Origin: Beijerinckiaceae bacterium
GTDB taxonomy: Bacteria > Pseudomonadota > Alphaproteobacteria > Rhizobiales > Beijerinckiaceae
Assembly (NCBI GenBank): GCA_022702195.1
Contig: JAKONB010000230.1
Span: 1 to 6,028 of the forward strand
DNA: 6,028 bases
Reading direction: 5' to 3'
The notes below the pieces were generated by a model that saw only the letters and a list, made by a program, of their open reading frames with translations, searched no databases and was not told the origin of the DNA. Below, one piece after another: positions 1 to 5,996 of the stretch. The position numbers were made by a program, and so were the translations under genes. Position 1 is the stretch's first letter. Each line of letters starts with the position of its first letter.

Positions 1-1217
1 GCCTCTTGAGCCTCCTGGCGCGACGGCGGAGTGAAGCCCTCTGGGAAGCCGGCGACGGGAATTTTCTGACGCGTCGTCCGCTCGATGTCGCGCAGATACG
101 CCTTTTCCTCATCGTTGCAGAACGAGATCGCAAGACCATTCGCCCCGGCGCGCGCGGTGCGGCCGATGCGATGAACGTAACTCTCCGGCACGTTGGGCAG
201 ATCGTAGTTGATCACATGACTCACCGCCTCGACGTCGATGCCCCGAGCGGCGATGTCGGTGGCGACCAGCACGCGGCAGGAACCATCTTTGAAGGCGGCC
301 AGGGCGCGCTCACGCTGCGGTTGCGATTTGTTGCCGTGGATGGCTGAGGCGTTGATGCCGACCTTCTCGAGCCCACGCACGACCCGGTCGGCCCCGTGCT
401 TGGTGCGCGTGAAGACGAGGACGCGCTCGATCTTAGGGTCGCGCAGAATATGGTTGAGCAGGGCCTGCTTCGCACCAGTATGCGCAAAGATGACTTCCTG
501 AGTCACGCGCTCGGCGGTCGTGGCCACTGGGGTGACGGCGACTTGGACCGGATCGCGCAGATACTGATCGGCAAGGCCGGCGATGTTCTTGGGCATGGTG
601 GCCGAGAAGAACAGACTCTGGCGCTCCTTCGGCAGCATCTTCACAATGCGCTTGAGGGCATGAATGAAGCCGAGGTCGAGCATCTGGTCGGCTTCGTCGA
701 GAACGAGGATCTCAACGGCCTCGAGGGTCAACGAGCGGCGCTCGATGAGGTCCATCAGCCGGCCCGGGGTGGCGACGAGGATGTCGACGCCGTTGGCCAG
801 CGCCTTCTCCTGACGGCTGATGGTGACGCCGCCGAACACCACGGTGTTGGTGAAGGAGAGATAGCGGCCGTAATCCGAGAAGCTCTCGGCGATCTGATTG
901 GCAAGCTCGCGGGTAGGCGAGAGCACGAGCACGCGACAGCCGCGACGGATAGCCTTGCGCGGGTTTTGAGCGAGGCGATGCAGGATCGGCAGCGCGAAGG
1001 CTGCCGTCTTGCCGGTGCCGGTCTGGGCGATGCCGCACAGGTCTCGGCCCTCCATGGCCGGCGCAAGCGCCTGGGCCTGGATCGGGGTCGGGGTCTTGTA
1101 GCCGGCCTCTTCCAGCGCCCGCAGCACGGGTTGGGCGAGACCGAAATCGGTGAACTGGGTCAAGGAATAACTTTCAGGCAGCGGGACCGCGGCGACGGCC
1201 GTCGAAACGACGTCCAT
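1..1217 (-). CDS. DEAD-box ATP-dependent RNA helicase, RhlE/DeaD-like (C-terminus cut by window edge)
   Basis: This gene encodes an ATP-dependent RNA helicase that remodels RNA duplexes and RNA-protein complexes, typically in ribosome assembly, mRNA decay or cold adaptation. Reading from an ATG at 1217, 405 codons are open to the left edge. The motifs appear in order: Q-motif region TPTPIQ near residues 42-47, Walker A AQTGTGKT 64-71, PTRELA 101-106, DEAD 174-177, SAT 205-207, then in the second RecA domain VFTRTK, TDIAARGID 320-328 and HRIGRTARAG 349-358. All catalytic motifs are intact; the missing part should be the basic, variable C-terminal tail. The start is uncertain: a TTG at 1163 gives the N-terminus (M)TQFTDFGL usual in RhlE proteins, while the ATG at 1217 adds 18 residues. 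Neither has a good Shine-Dalgarno. The gene is divergent from the flippase operon. Family assignment is firm; the exact subfamily (RhlE versus DeaD/CsdA) is not. Confidence 0.95.
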   Translation of the reverse strand, partial: MDVVSTAVAAVPLPESYSLTQFTDFGLAQPVLRALEEAGYKTPTPIQAQALAPAMEGRDLCGIAQTGTGKTAAFALPILHRLAQNPRKAIRRGCRVLVLSPTRELANQIAESFSDYGRYLSFTNTVVFGGVTISRQEKALANGVDILVATPGRLMDLIERRSLTLEAVEILVLDEADQMLDLGFIHALKRIVKMLPKERQSLFFSATMPKNIAGLADQYLRDPVQVAVTPVATTAERVTQEVIFAHTGAKQALLNHILRDPKIERVLVFTRTKHGADRVVRGLEKVGINASAIHGNKSQPQRERALAAFKDGSCRVLVATDIAARGIDVEAVSHVINYDLPNVPESYVHRIGRTARAGANGLAISFCNDEEKAYLRDIERTTRQKIPVAGFPEGFTPPSRQEAQE

Positions 1218-1390
1218 CGCAATCGAATGAGGGAATCGGTCCGTTGAGCTGGATCCGCCCGCGTGCCGGGGCAGTCCGGGTGCATGCACGTTGAAGAGAG
1301 GGGCTCAGGTCAGTAGGAATTCGCGTTAAGCGACCCATCGATCCGTCACGCAGCCCTCTCAAGCGGAACCATGACGGCCGCTGACGCTGC
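1218..1390 (-). promoter_or_regulatory. Long 5' leader of the helicase mRNA with a possible stem and short uORF
   Basis: If transcription starts near 1390, the helicase message has a leader of at least 170 bases. On the plus strand GCCCTCTC (1353-1360) can pair with GAGAGGGGC (1296-1304), leaving one bulged base and enclosing about 48 bases, so the transcript can fold the same way. An eight-codon ORF (M-V-P-L-E-R-A-A) runs from 1372 to 1346 near the mRNA 5' end, with only a weak ribosome site. Long structured leaders are known on some bacterial cold-inducible helicase genes. No named riboswitch was recognised. Confidence 0.3.
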
Positions 1391-1396
1391 CCTCGC

Positions 1397-1425
1397 GATA
1401 TGCATCTTCGCACCTGCGAAGTCAA
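1397..1425 (-). promoter_or_regulatory. Putative sigma70 promoter of the helicase gene
   Basis: On the minus strand a -35 box TTGACT (1425-1420) is followed, after exactly 17 bases, by CATATC (1402-1397), close to the alphaproteobacterial housekeeping pattern. Transcription would start near 1390, leaving a leader of about 170 bases to the ATG at 1217 or about 225 to the TTG at 1163. The spacer carries a palindrome, listed separately. Seen in sequence; activity is inferred. Confidence 0.5.
1406..1421. repeat. Perfect 7+7 palindrome in the helicase promoter spacer (possible operator)
   Basis: CTTCGCA at 1406-1412 and TGCGAAG at 1415-1421 are perfect inverted copies separated by CC. The element fills the space between the predicted -35 and -10 boxes and overlaps the last two bases of the -35 box. 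A dimeric regulator bound here would block polymerase or, MerR-like, alter the spacer. Which regulator, if any, binds cannot be told from sequence. Confidence 0.45.
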
Positions 1426-1483
1426 TGCTTCATGCAATCCGCCGGAGATCGGCTGGCTGGGGGATGCGGATCGTCCAACAGCG

Positions 1484-1512
1484 TTGACACCTCGGCAAGG
1501 GTGGAATGCTAG
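1484..1512 (+). promoter_or_regulatory. Putative sigma70 promoter of the flippase-GNAT operon
   Basis: A perfect consensus -35 box TTGACA (1484-1489) is followed after 17 bases by TGCTAG (1507-1512), a poor -10 box; an alternative GCTAGA is one base downstream. The start would fall near 1519, giving a leader of about 36 bases to the ATG at 1555. The -35 box is about 59 bases from the divergent helicase -35 box, so the two promoters could influence each other. The weak -10 lowers confidence. Confidence 0.45.
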
Positions 1513-1520
1513 ATCGTGTG

Positions 1521-1547
1521 CGGATGCCGGTGTGACCGGTGGATCCG
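1521..1547 (+). promoter_or_regulatory. 5'-UTR hairpin abutting the flippase ribosome binding site
   Basis: CGGAT (1521-1525) pairs with ATCCG (1543-1547), and GCCGGT (1526-1531) pairs with ACCGGT (1535-1540, including one G-U pair). The result is an 11-pair stem with a two-base GG bulge (1541-1542) and a GTG triloop. It begins at about the predicted transcription start, and its last paired base, G1547, is the first base of the Shine-Dalgarno GAGG. It could protect the mRNA 5' end or limit ribosome access. The pairing is visible; the function is inferred. Confidence 0.45.
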
Positions 1548-1554
1548 AGGCACC

Positions 1555-2976
1555 ATGATCGCGCGCCATACCCTCATCTATGTCGGTTCGCGTGGCCTCG
1601 CTGCAGCTCTGAACATGGGTTCGCTCGCCGTGTTCACGCGGCTGGCGCCCACGGAGGTCTACGGACTCTATCTGCTCGTGTTGTCGTGGGCGCTCGTGCT
1701 CTATGGCGCCACCTGTCAATGGCCGAAATTCTCGTTCTTCGCCCTCTACGACGAGGCCCGCGCCGCCGCGCAAGTCGGCACCGTCACGCGTCTGCTTGCC
1801 ACGATGATCGGGTTGGCCGCCATCTCGGCCGGTCTGGCCTGCCTGCTCGGATTCGTCGAGCCGCGCCCGGCGATGGCAATTGTCTTCGCCGTCTGCGGCA
1901 TGATGATCTTCGAGGGGTCGGCTGAGATCGCCCGCACCCGTCTCGAGGTCGGAGCCGTGGCCCTGTCGATCGTCCTGCGCGCAGTACTGGTGCTCGGCCT
2001 CGGCAGCGTCTCCCTTCTCCTGTTTGGCGATGCTGTCGATCTCCTCCTCGCAACGGCCATCGCCAATGTGATCGCGGCAATTCCGAACTTGAGAGCGATC
2101 GGCGCCTTGCTGTGGGGAGCAGGCAGCCTTGCCGAAGCGCGGCGCCTTCTCGACTATGGCTGGCCGCTGGTCATGTCTTTCGGCATCGCGGCCCTGGCTC
2201 AGACCCTTGATCGCCTCATCATCGGATCAAGCGTTGGCGTGCGCGAACTCGGCGCGTACGGGGCCTTCGCTGATTTTCTGCGCCAGAGCTTCGTCGTGTT
2301 CGGGGACAGCATCGCCCTTGCCCTCATTTCGATTGCCAAGCGCGACGCCCGCGAGGGTGGTATGGTAGCGGCGCGTCCAGTGCTTGAGGGGGCGGCACGG
2401 CTTCTCACGCTCATTGCTGCCTTCGGTGCTGTCTTCTTCCTCGCCTTCGACGATCTCATCGTCACGGTGCTGCTCGGAGTGGATTATCGCGATGCGGCCC
2501 TGCGGGTGGCGCCCCTCTTGGTTGCCGCGAGTATCCTGCTGATGTTCCGGTCGTATTATTTCGGACAGGTGATCTATTTCGCCCGGTCGAGTCGTCTCGA
2601 CGCCGTGGCGTCGTTCGTGCTCCTCGCGGTCATCGGAGGTCTTTCGGCTCTGCTGATCCCGCGCTTCGGCGTCGAGGGCGCTGCAATCGCGGTCGCGATC
2701 GGCCAAGGGGCTGCCTGCCTCGTCTTCATCCTCGGAACGCGTGGTCCAATTCGGATGCCGGTGCCCTGGCGGGATATCACCGGCATTGCGGCGGCGGCGC
2801 TCACTTGCCGATTGGCGATTGCCGGCATCGACTTGACGCCGATCGGTCGGGCGCCGGCCGGGATCGGCCTTGAACTGATCCTGTTGGGGAGTGCAGCATT
2901 CGCCACGGCGTGGTATTTTGATATTCTGGGCATGTCGGCCATCGCAGCGGGTCGTTGGAAGCGAGCTGTACGATGA
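1555..2976 (+). CDS. Wzx/MOP-superfamily polysaccharide (lipid-linked oligosaccharide) flippase-like membrane protein
   Basis: A 473-residue inner-membrane protein with about 14 hydrophobic segments, roughly at residues 6-28, 37-54, 78-100, 105-122, 133-157, 160-180, 201-225, 240-262, 282-306, 318-338, 350-370, 373-394, 408-426 and 436-458. Length, helix count and the N-terminal pattern (a first helix, then FTRLAPTEVYGLYLL) match the polysaccharide transport branch of the MOP superfamily, which moves lipid-linked glycan units across the membrane; the substrate is unknown. The ATG at 1555 is chosen because GAGG (1547-1550) sits four bases before it. An in-frame GTG at 1516 would add 13 non-hydrophobic residues, has no ribosome site and lies ahead of the predicted transcription start. 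Its stop overlaps the start of the GNAT gene, so the two are co-translated. No glycosyltransferase or polymerase gene is in view. A MATE-type exporter is less likely. Confidence 0.85.
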   Translation: MIARHTLIYVGSRGLAAALNMGSLAVFTRLAPTEVYGLYLLVLSWALVLYGATCQWPKFSFFALYDEARAAAQVGTVTRLLATMIGLAAISAGLACLLGFVEPRPAMAIVFAVCGMMIFEGSAEIARTRLEVGAVALSIVLRAVLVLGLGSVSLLLFGDAVDLLLATAIANVIAAIPNLRAIGALLWGAGSLAEARRLLDYGWPLVMSFGIAALAQTLDRLIIGSSVGVRELGAYGAFADFLRQSFVVFGDSIALALISIAKRDAREGGMVAARPVLEGAARLLTLIAAFGAVFFLAFDDLIVTVLLGVDYRDAALRVAPLLVAASILLMFRSYYFGQVIYFARSSRLDAVASFVLLAVIGGLSALLIPRFGVEGAAIAVAIGQGAACLVFILGTRGPIRMPVPWRDITGIAAAALTCRLAIAGIDLTPIGRAPAGIGLELILLGSAAFATAWYFDILGMSAIAAGRWKRAVR

Positions 2977-4169
2977 GCCATCCTGCGACGGTCCGGGGTG
3001 GTATCGTCACCCCCGATGGTCTGGTCGTCGCGCTGAGGCCCCTCGACCCGGCCGCGCCCTGGGTCGCGGCGTGGCGGGATCTTGCCGAATGTTCGCTCGT
3101 CGACAATCTCTTTTATCATCCCGACTTTGCCCTCCCGGCGGCGGCGGCGTTCGGGGCCGATGTCCAAGTGGCGCTTGTGGGGGATCGGGCTCCAGAGGAG
3201 CCCGGGCTACGCTTGATCGCGGCTTGGCCGTTTCGCCGCACGCGTCTGCGCTGGGGCCTTCCACTCTCTTTGGCCATGGGATGGATGCACGATTTTGCGA
3301 TCTTCGGCGCTCCACTTCTGGACGCCGCAGAAGCTGCTCGGGCGCTCGATGCCCTTCTCTCCGGTCTGCGCCCTCTTGCCGGCCGGCGTATCATGCTCGC
3401 CTTCGCGCCAACGCACGGACCGTTCGCGGACTTGCTCGACGCCGCCTGTGCTCGCCAAGAGTTGCGTCAAGCGCGGTTCTGGCAACATGAGCGCGCTTTC
3501 CTCGATCTGCGGACCCTGCACCCGGACGAGCGAAGGGCTTATCTCGGACATCTCTCGTCTCAGCGCAGACGCAAGCTGCGGCAGACGGCCGAGCGCCTGG
3601 ACGCGGAGGGTGTCGTCAGATTCGAGACCATCCGCGACCCGGCCGAACTGGCATCGGCTCTCGACGATTACCTCGCCCTCGAGGCGAGGGGTTGGAAAGG
3701 TCAGCGGGGAACGGCCATGGCCAGTTCGTTGCCGCAGGTTGCGATGATGCACGGCGCCGTCGCTGCCCTCGGATCACGCGGCGCCGCGCAGATCAACCGT
3801 CTCCGTCAGGATAGCCGCACGTTGGCTTCGATGATCAGTTTCGTAACGCGCGATCAGATCTGGACCTTGAAGATCTCTTTCGAAGAAGCGGCCGCCCGTC
3901 ATTCGCCGGGCGCGCAGCTCATTCATCGTTTAACCCAGAGTGTGATCGAGGAAGGGACCATCGCCACCGGCGATTCCTGTGCGCCGCCGAATTTCGCTCT
4001 TCCGGAAACCTTCTGGAGCGAGCGTCTTCCCCTCGCGCATATCTTGCTGGAAACGCCCGGGGGAGATCCGTTCTTCGGTTTGGCACGATGGCTCGAGGCC
4101 CGACGCGCTCGCGGTGTGACCAAGCTGCGCGCTTGGCTGCGCGCCAGACGGCACCGGCAACGGACGTAA
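2973..4169 (+). CDS. GNAT-family acyltransferase, CelD/BcsL type (Acetyltransf_6)
   Basis: A 398-residue soluble protein that probably transfers an acyl group from acyl-CoA to a sugar or an amino sugar in a surface polysaccharide. The best-recognised part is residues 185-335: a basic helix (SSQRRRKLRQTAERL, 195-209), the typical LEARGWKG at 236-243, and LKISFEEAAARHSPG at 299-313, matching the CelD/BcsL pattern in which an acidic-aromatic strand precedes a conserved SPG turn in the CoA site. The N-terminal half (about 20-170) resembles the degenerate first GNAT-like domain of this family. The start ATG at 2973 overlaps the flippase stop (ATGA), with GGAAGCGAG (2957-2965) seven bases upstream; an in-frame TTG at 2955 is less likely. 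No signal peptide is seen, so it should act in the cytoplasm before export. Coupling to a flippase supports a role in glycan modification; the substrate is unknown. Confidence 0.85.
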   Translation: MSHPATVRGGIVTPDGLVVALRPLDPAAPWVAAWRDLAECSLVDNLFYHPDFALPAAAAFGADVQVALVGDRAPEEPGLRLIAAWPFRRTRLRWGLPLSLAMGWMHDFAIFGAPLLDAAEAARALDALLSGLRPLAGRRIMLAFAPTHGPFADLLDAACARQELRQARFWQHERAFLDLRTLHPDERRAYLGHLSSQRRRKLRQTAERLDAEGVVRFETIRDPAELASALDDYLALEARGWKGQRGTAMASSLPQVAMMHGAVAALGSRGAAQINRLRQDSRTLASMISFVTRDQIWTLKISFEEAAARHSPGAQLIHRLTQSVIEEGTIATGDSCAPPNFALPETFWSERLPLAHILLETPGGDPFFGLARWLEARRARGVTKLRAWLRARRHRQRT

Positions 4170-4197
4170 GGTTTCCGTGTCTCCAGCCGCCGGGCTT

Positions 4198-4446
4198 TTA
4201 GCCACTCGGATCGTCGAACCGACTCCAGCGAAAGACCTCTGCTCCTGCGCCGTCGATGACCCGCACCGCCTCTGCGGGTTCACCGGAGCGCTGCGGCGCA
4301 CGGGCGCGGGCGAACAAGCCGAGGGCTCGCTCCCGTGCCGCCTCGACGTCACGCGTGCGCACGGAGATCCGCTGACGAACGGCATCCGCAGTCGATTCAT
4401 CGTCCGGACCTAGAATTTCGATATGAAAGGTCTCGCGCTCACTCAA
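4198..4446 (-). CDS. Uncharacterised 82-residue protein
   Basis: No family is recognised. The product is small, soluble and charged, with no signal peptide, membrane segment or cysteine. It begins FHIEIL (strand-like, residues 7-12), continues with an Arg/Glu/Ala-rich stretch (about 23-52) likely to be helical, and ends in VRVIDGAGAEVFRW (61-74), which looks like a beta hairpin. The start is TTG at 4446, the only start in the open frame that gives the whole strand-helix-strand pattern. GGAG lies ten bases upstream, a little far. The gene converges on the GNAT gene with only 28 bases between the stops and no clear terminator hairpin. Third codon positions are G/C rich, as in a real gene here. 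An ORF on the opposite strand covers most of it (4177-4413) but its predicted protein looks unstructured, so the minus strand is preferred. Confidence 0.65.
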   Translation of the reverse strand: MSERETFHIEILGPDDESTADAVRQRISVRTRDVEAARERALGLFARARAPQRSGEPAEAVRVIDGAGAEVFRWSRFDDPSG

Positions 4447-4505
4447 TGTGTCGGGGCTCCAACAGGGTGTCTCAAACTGTGGCCGGGACCATGGCGGGAG
4501 GGAGA

Positions 4506-4535
4506 GGGATAACGCACGCGATCCCCTGGCGGCAA
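4506..4535 (-). promoter_or_regulatory. Weak promoter candidate for the 82-residue protein
   Basis: On the minus strand TTGCCG (4535-4530) and TATCCC (4511-4506) are separated by 18 bases. Transcription would start about 53 bases before the TTG start codon. Only four of six and three of six positions fit the consensus, so this is a suggestion. Confidence 0.25.
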
Positions 4536-4582
4536 TGTCGTTCTCCGACGATGGACAGCCCTACTCAAGTCGCATCTACCCA

Positions 4583-4606
4583 GCGGAAAAGGCCGGACGT
4601 TTCCGC
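4583..4606. repeat. 7-bp inverted repeat downstream of the secreted-protein gene
   Basis: GCGGAAA (4583-4589) and TTTCCGC (4600-4606) are perfect inverted copies around a ten-base loop, 36-59 bases past the stop of the minus-strand secreted-protein gene. It could stabilise or end that transcript, but no T-run follows on the minus strand, so a classic intrinsic terminator is not supported. The rest of the gap between 4447 and 4641 shows nothing else convincing. Confidence 0.3.
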
Positions 4607-4641
4607 CCAGCTCCTCACGTCTGTCAATTAGTTACGCTCGA

Positions 4642-4914
4642 TCAACGTGCCGGCTGGGTGCCGCCGGGCGCCATCGGATGGCCGTTGGCGGCGCCAGGCA
4701 CTGCCACGTTCGGGGCTGTCGTTACCGGACCGGGACCCATTCGCGATCCGGGGGTACCTGTATTCTCAGGCATACCCTTTTCACTATTGCTCTTCACGCT
4801 GCCCGGATTGTTCATGGTGTCCGTGGCGGTTTTTGGGGATCCAGTCTGGGCCAGGGCTGCGCCAGTGATTGACAAGGTCAAAGTAGTGGCAATGGCGAAA
4901 GGGGTCTTGCGCAT
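4642..4914 (-). CDS. Small secreted Pro/Gly/Thr/Asn-rich protein of unknown function
   Basis: A 90-residue protein with a textbook Sec signal peptide: basic start MRK, hydrophobic core (residues 6-19), and an A-L-A signal-peptidase site before Gln23. The mature part of about 68 residues has no cysteine, no hydrophobic core and is rich in Pro, Gly, Thr, Asn and Ser, with segments such as MNNPGSVKSNSEKGMPENTG, so it is probably disordered in the periplasm or outside the cell. The start at 4914 is set by GGAAG (4925-4921) six bases upstream and by the signal peptide. Longer forms reaching back toward 5118 would read through the promoter region and bury the signal peptide. The gene diverges from sseA. 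An EcfG-type promoter match lies about 37 bases upstream, suggesting induction in the general stress response. It is not a recognised family. Confidence 0.75.
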   Translation of the reverse strand: MRKTPFAIATTLTLSITGAALAQTGSPKTATDTMNNPGSVKSNSEKGMPENTGTPGSRMGPGPVTTAPNVAVPGAANGHPMAPGGTQPAR

Positions 4915-4920
4915 GGATCG

Positions 4921-4925
4921 CTTCC
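4921..4925 (-). promoter_or_regulatory. Ribosome binding site that sets the start of the secreted protein
   Basis: GGAAG on the minus strand lies six bases before the ATG at 4914. An in-frame ATG five codons further upstream overlaps this site and has no site of its own, so 4914 is the better start. Confidence 0.6.
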
Positions 4926-4950
4926 ACATTTTCGATCGTATTAAAGTAAA

Positions 4951-4975
4951 AACGTTGCAGTCGGCGTTTTGTTCG
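4951..4975 (-). promoter_or_regulatory. EcfG-type (general stress response) promoter candidate
   Basis: On the minus strand CGAAC (4975-4971), a 16-base spacer and CGTT (4954-4951) match the alphaproteobacterial EcfG promoter pattern GGAAC-N16/17-CGTT at eight of nine positions. Transcription would start near 4944, about 30 bases before the ATG at 4914, with a good ribosome site between. The surrounding DNA (4925-5005) is clearly AT-rich for this genome. No good sigma70 pair was found for this gene. The match is seen; control by the PhyR-NepR-EcfG cascade is inferred. Confidence 0.45.
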
Positions 4976-5118
4976 AAGAATTCGCAAAAAATCGACAATA
5001 AACCAGCAATCGGTGGCGCGCGGGAGGGCCGGCGACCCGATCGCATTCCCGGTCGTGCAACGACGGCCCGGATGTGATTGAGTGCACCATCCATCACCAC
5101 CCTACGGACAGAGAACAC

Positions 5119-5967
5119 ATGGCGAAAACGCCCTTCGTCACAGTCGACTGGCTCAAGGCCCGTCTCGACGCTCCCGACATCGTTGTCCTAGACGCCTCCT
5201 GGTATCTGCCCGTGCAGGGACGCGACGCGGCGGCGGATTATGCCGCGGGGCACGTTCCCGGGGCGATCCGCTTCGACATCGATGCGATGAGCGATGAGAA
5301 CTCGCCGCTCCCCCACATGCTGCCGCGTCCGGAGGTGTTCGCTTCGCGCATGCGGACGCTTGGAATCGGCGACGGTGTTCAGATCGTGGTCTATGACGGG
5401 ATGGGTCTGTTCTCGGCTCCGCGCGTCCGCTGGATGCTCATGGCGTTCGGAGTTCGTGACGTCGCCATCCTGGAAGGCGGTTTGACGGCCTGGGTGGCTG
5501 CCGGTGGCCCGCTGGAGGAGGGAGAGGGGCACCCGCGTGCCCGGCGCCACTTCACCGCGCGCCTCGATCATGGCGTCGTTGCGGATGCGAATGACGTTGC
5601 CCGTGTTCTCGAGACCGGCTCGGCCCAAGTCGTCGATGCCCGGTCCGGCCCGCGCTTTCGCGGCGAGGAGGCAGAACCCCGGCCGGGCGTTCGGCCGGGC
5701 CACATGCCGGGCGCGCGCAACGTGCATTATTCGGCGCTCCAGAGCGACGGCCGATTGAAGGATCCCGATGCCCTGCGCGCGGTCTTCGCGCAGAACGGCG
5801 TCGATATCGAGCGACCGGTGGTGACCACCTGCGGATCCGGCGTGACCGCCGCCATCGTCGCTTTGGCCCTGGAAACTCTCGGACATCCGCCGCGTGCGCT
5901 CTATGATGGCTCCTGGTCGGAATGGGGATCGGACGCCGCCCGTCCCGTCGCCACCGGACCGGCCTGA
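5119..5967 (+). CDS. sseA: 3-mercaptopyruvate sulfurtransferase (tandem rhodanese protein)
   Basis: This enzyme moves sulfur from 3-mercaptopyruvate to an acceptor such as thioredoxin, thiols or cyanide, releasing pyruvate, in cysteine breakdown and sulfane-sulfur supply. The 282-residue length matches E. coli SseA (281). It has two rhodanese domains, roughly residues 6-128 (inactive) and 152-278 (catalytic). Family landmarks are FDIDAMSDENSPLPHMLP at 52-69, YDGMGLFSAPR 92-102, and the active loop C238-G-S-G-V-T-A, whose GSG sequence marks mercaptopyruvate rather than thiosulfate specificity (CRKGVTA). R179 and R188 (in EPRPG) match the substrate-carboxylate arginines. No signal peptide, so cytoplasmic. 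ATG 5119 is chosen because MAKTPFVTVDWL aligns with family N-termini; an upstream GTG at 5074 adds 15 unlikely residues. The ribosome site is weak (purines in GGACAGAGA). Its promoter, within 4915-5118, could not be fixed. Confidence 0.95.
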   Translation: MAKTPFVTVDWLKARLDAPDIVVLDASWYLPVQGRDAAADYAAGHVPGAIRFDIDAMSDENSPLPHMLPRPEVFASRMRTLGIGDGVQIVVYDGMGLFSAPRVRWMLMAFGVRDVAILEGGLTAWVAAGGPLEEGEGHPRARRHFTARLDHGVVADANDVARVLETGSAQVVDARSGPRFRGEEAEPRPGVRPGHMPGARNVHYSALQSDGRLKDPDALRAVFAQNGVDIERPVVTTCGSGVTAAIVALALETLGHPPRALYDGSWSEWGSDAARPVATGPA

Positions 5968-5996
5968 GCCGGCCATGCACCCGACTGGAGGGCTCC

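Noticed and set aside
396..1247. A 283-codon plus-strand ORF inside the helicase region
   Set aside because: It is the opposite strand of an intact helicase with every catalytic motif; long antisense frames are common in GC-rich genes.
1365..1388. GGAACC on the plus strand as an EcfG -35 box
   Set aside because: No CGTT follows at 16 or 17 bases; the nearest resemblance, CGCT, has the wrong sequence and spacing.
1371..1487. A 38-codon plus-strand ORF (starting MTAADAAL) in the divergent intergenic region
   Set aside because: It overlaps both predicted promoters, has only a weak ribosome site and no recognisable features; kept only as a note.
4170..4197. Bidirectional terminator between the convergent genes
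   Set aside because: No hairpin with a T-run is present in the 28-base gap.
4971..4985. GTTC repeat resembling an alphaproteobacterial LexA box (GTTC-N7-GTTC)
   Set aside because: The second half is TCGC, not GTTC. The region is explained better by the EcfG match and overlapping TTCGAA/GAATTC palindromes.
5033..5064. Competing short helices in the sseA leader (5051-5055 can pair with 5033-5037, while 5052-5056 can pair with 5060-5064) as a riboswitch
   Set aside because: The stems are only five base pairs, no known riboswitch core (SAM or other) is visible, and such pairings are expected by chance in GC-rich DNA.
4448..5077. A 209-codon plus-strand ORF across the secreted-protein gene and its promoter region
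   Set aside because: It lies antisense to a gene with a signal peptide and good ribosome site, crosses the AT-rich upstream region, has no ribosome site and a composition unlike a folded protein.
5681..5702. Direct repeat of CGGCCGGGC within sseA
   Set aside because: It lies in the conserved EPRPGVRPGH coding segment and is explained by codon bias.
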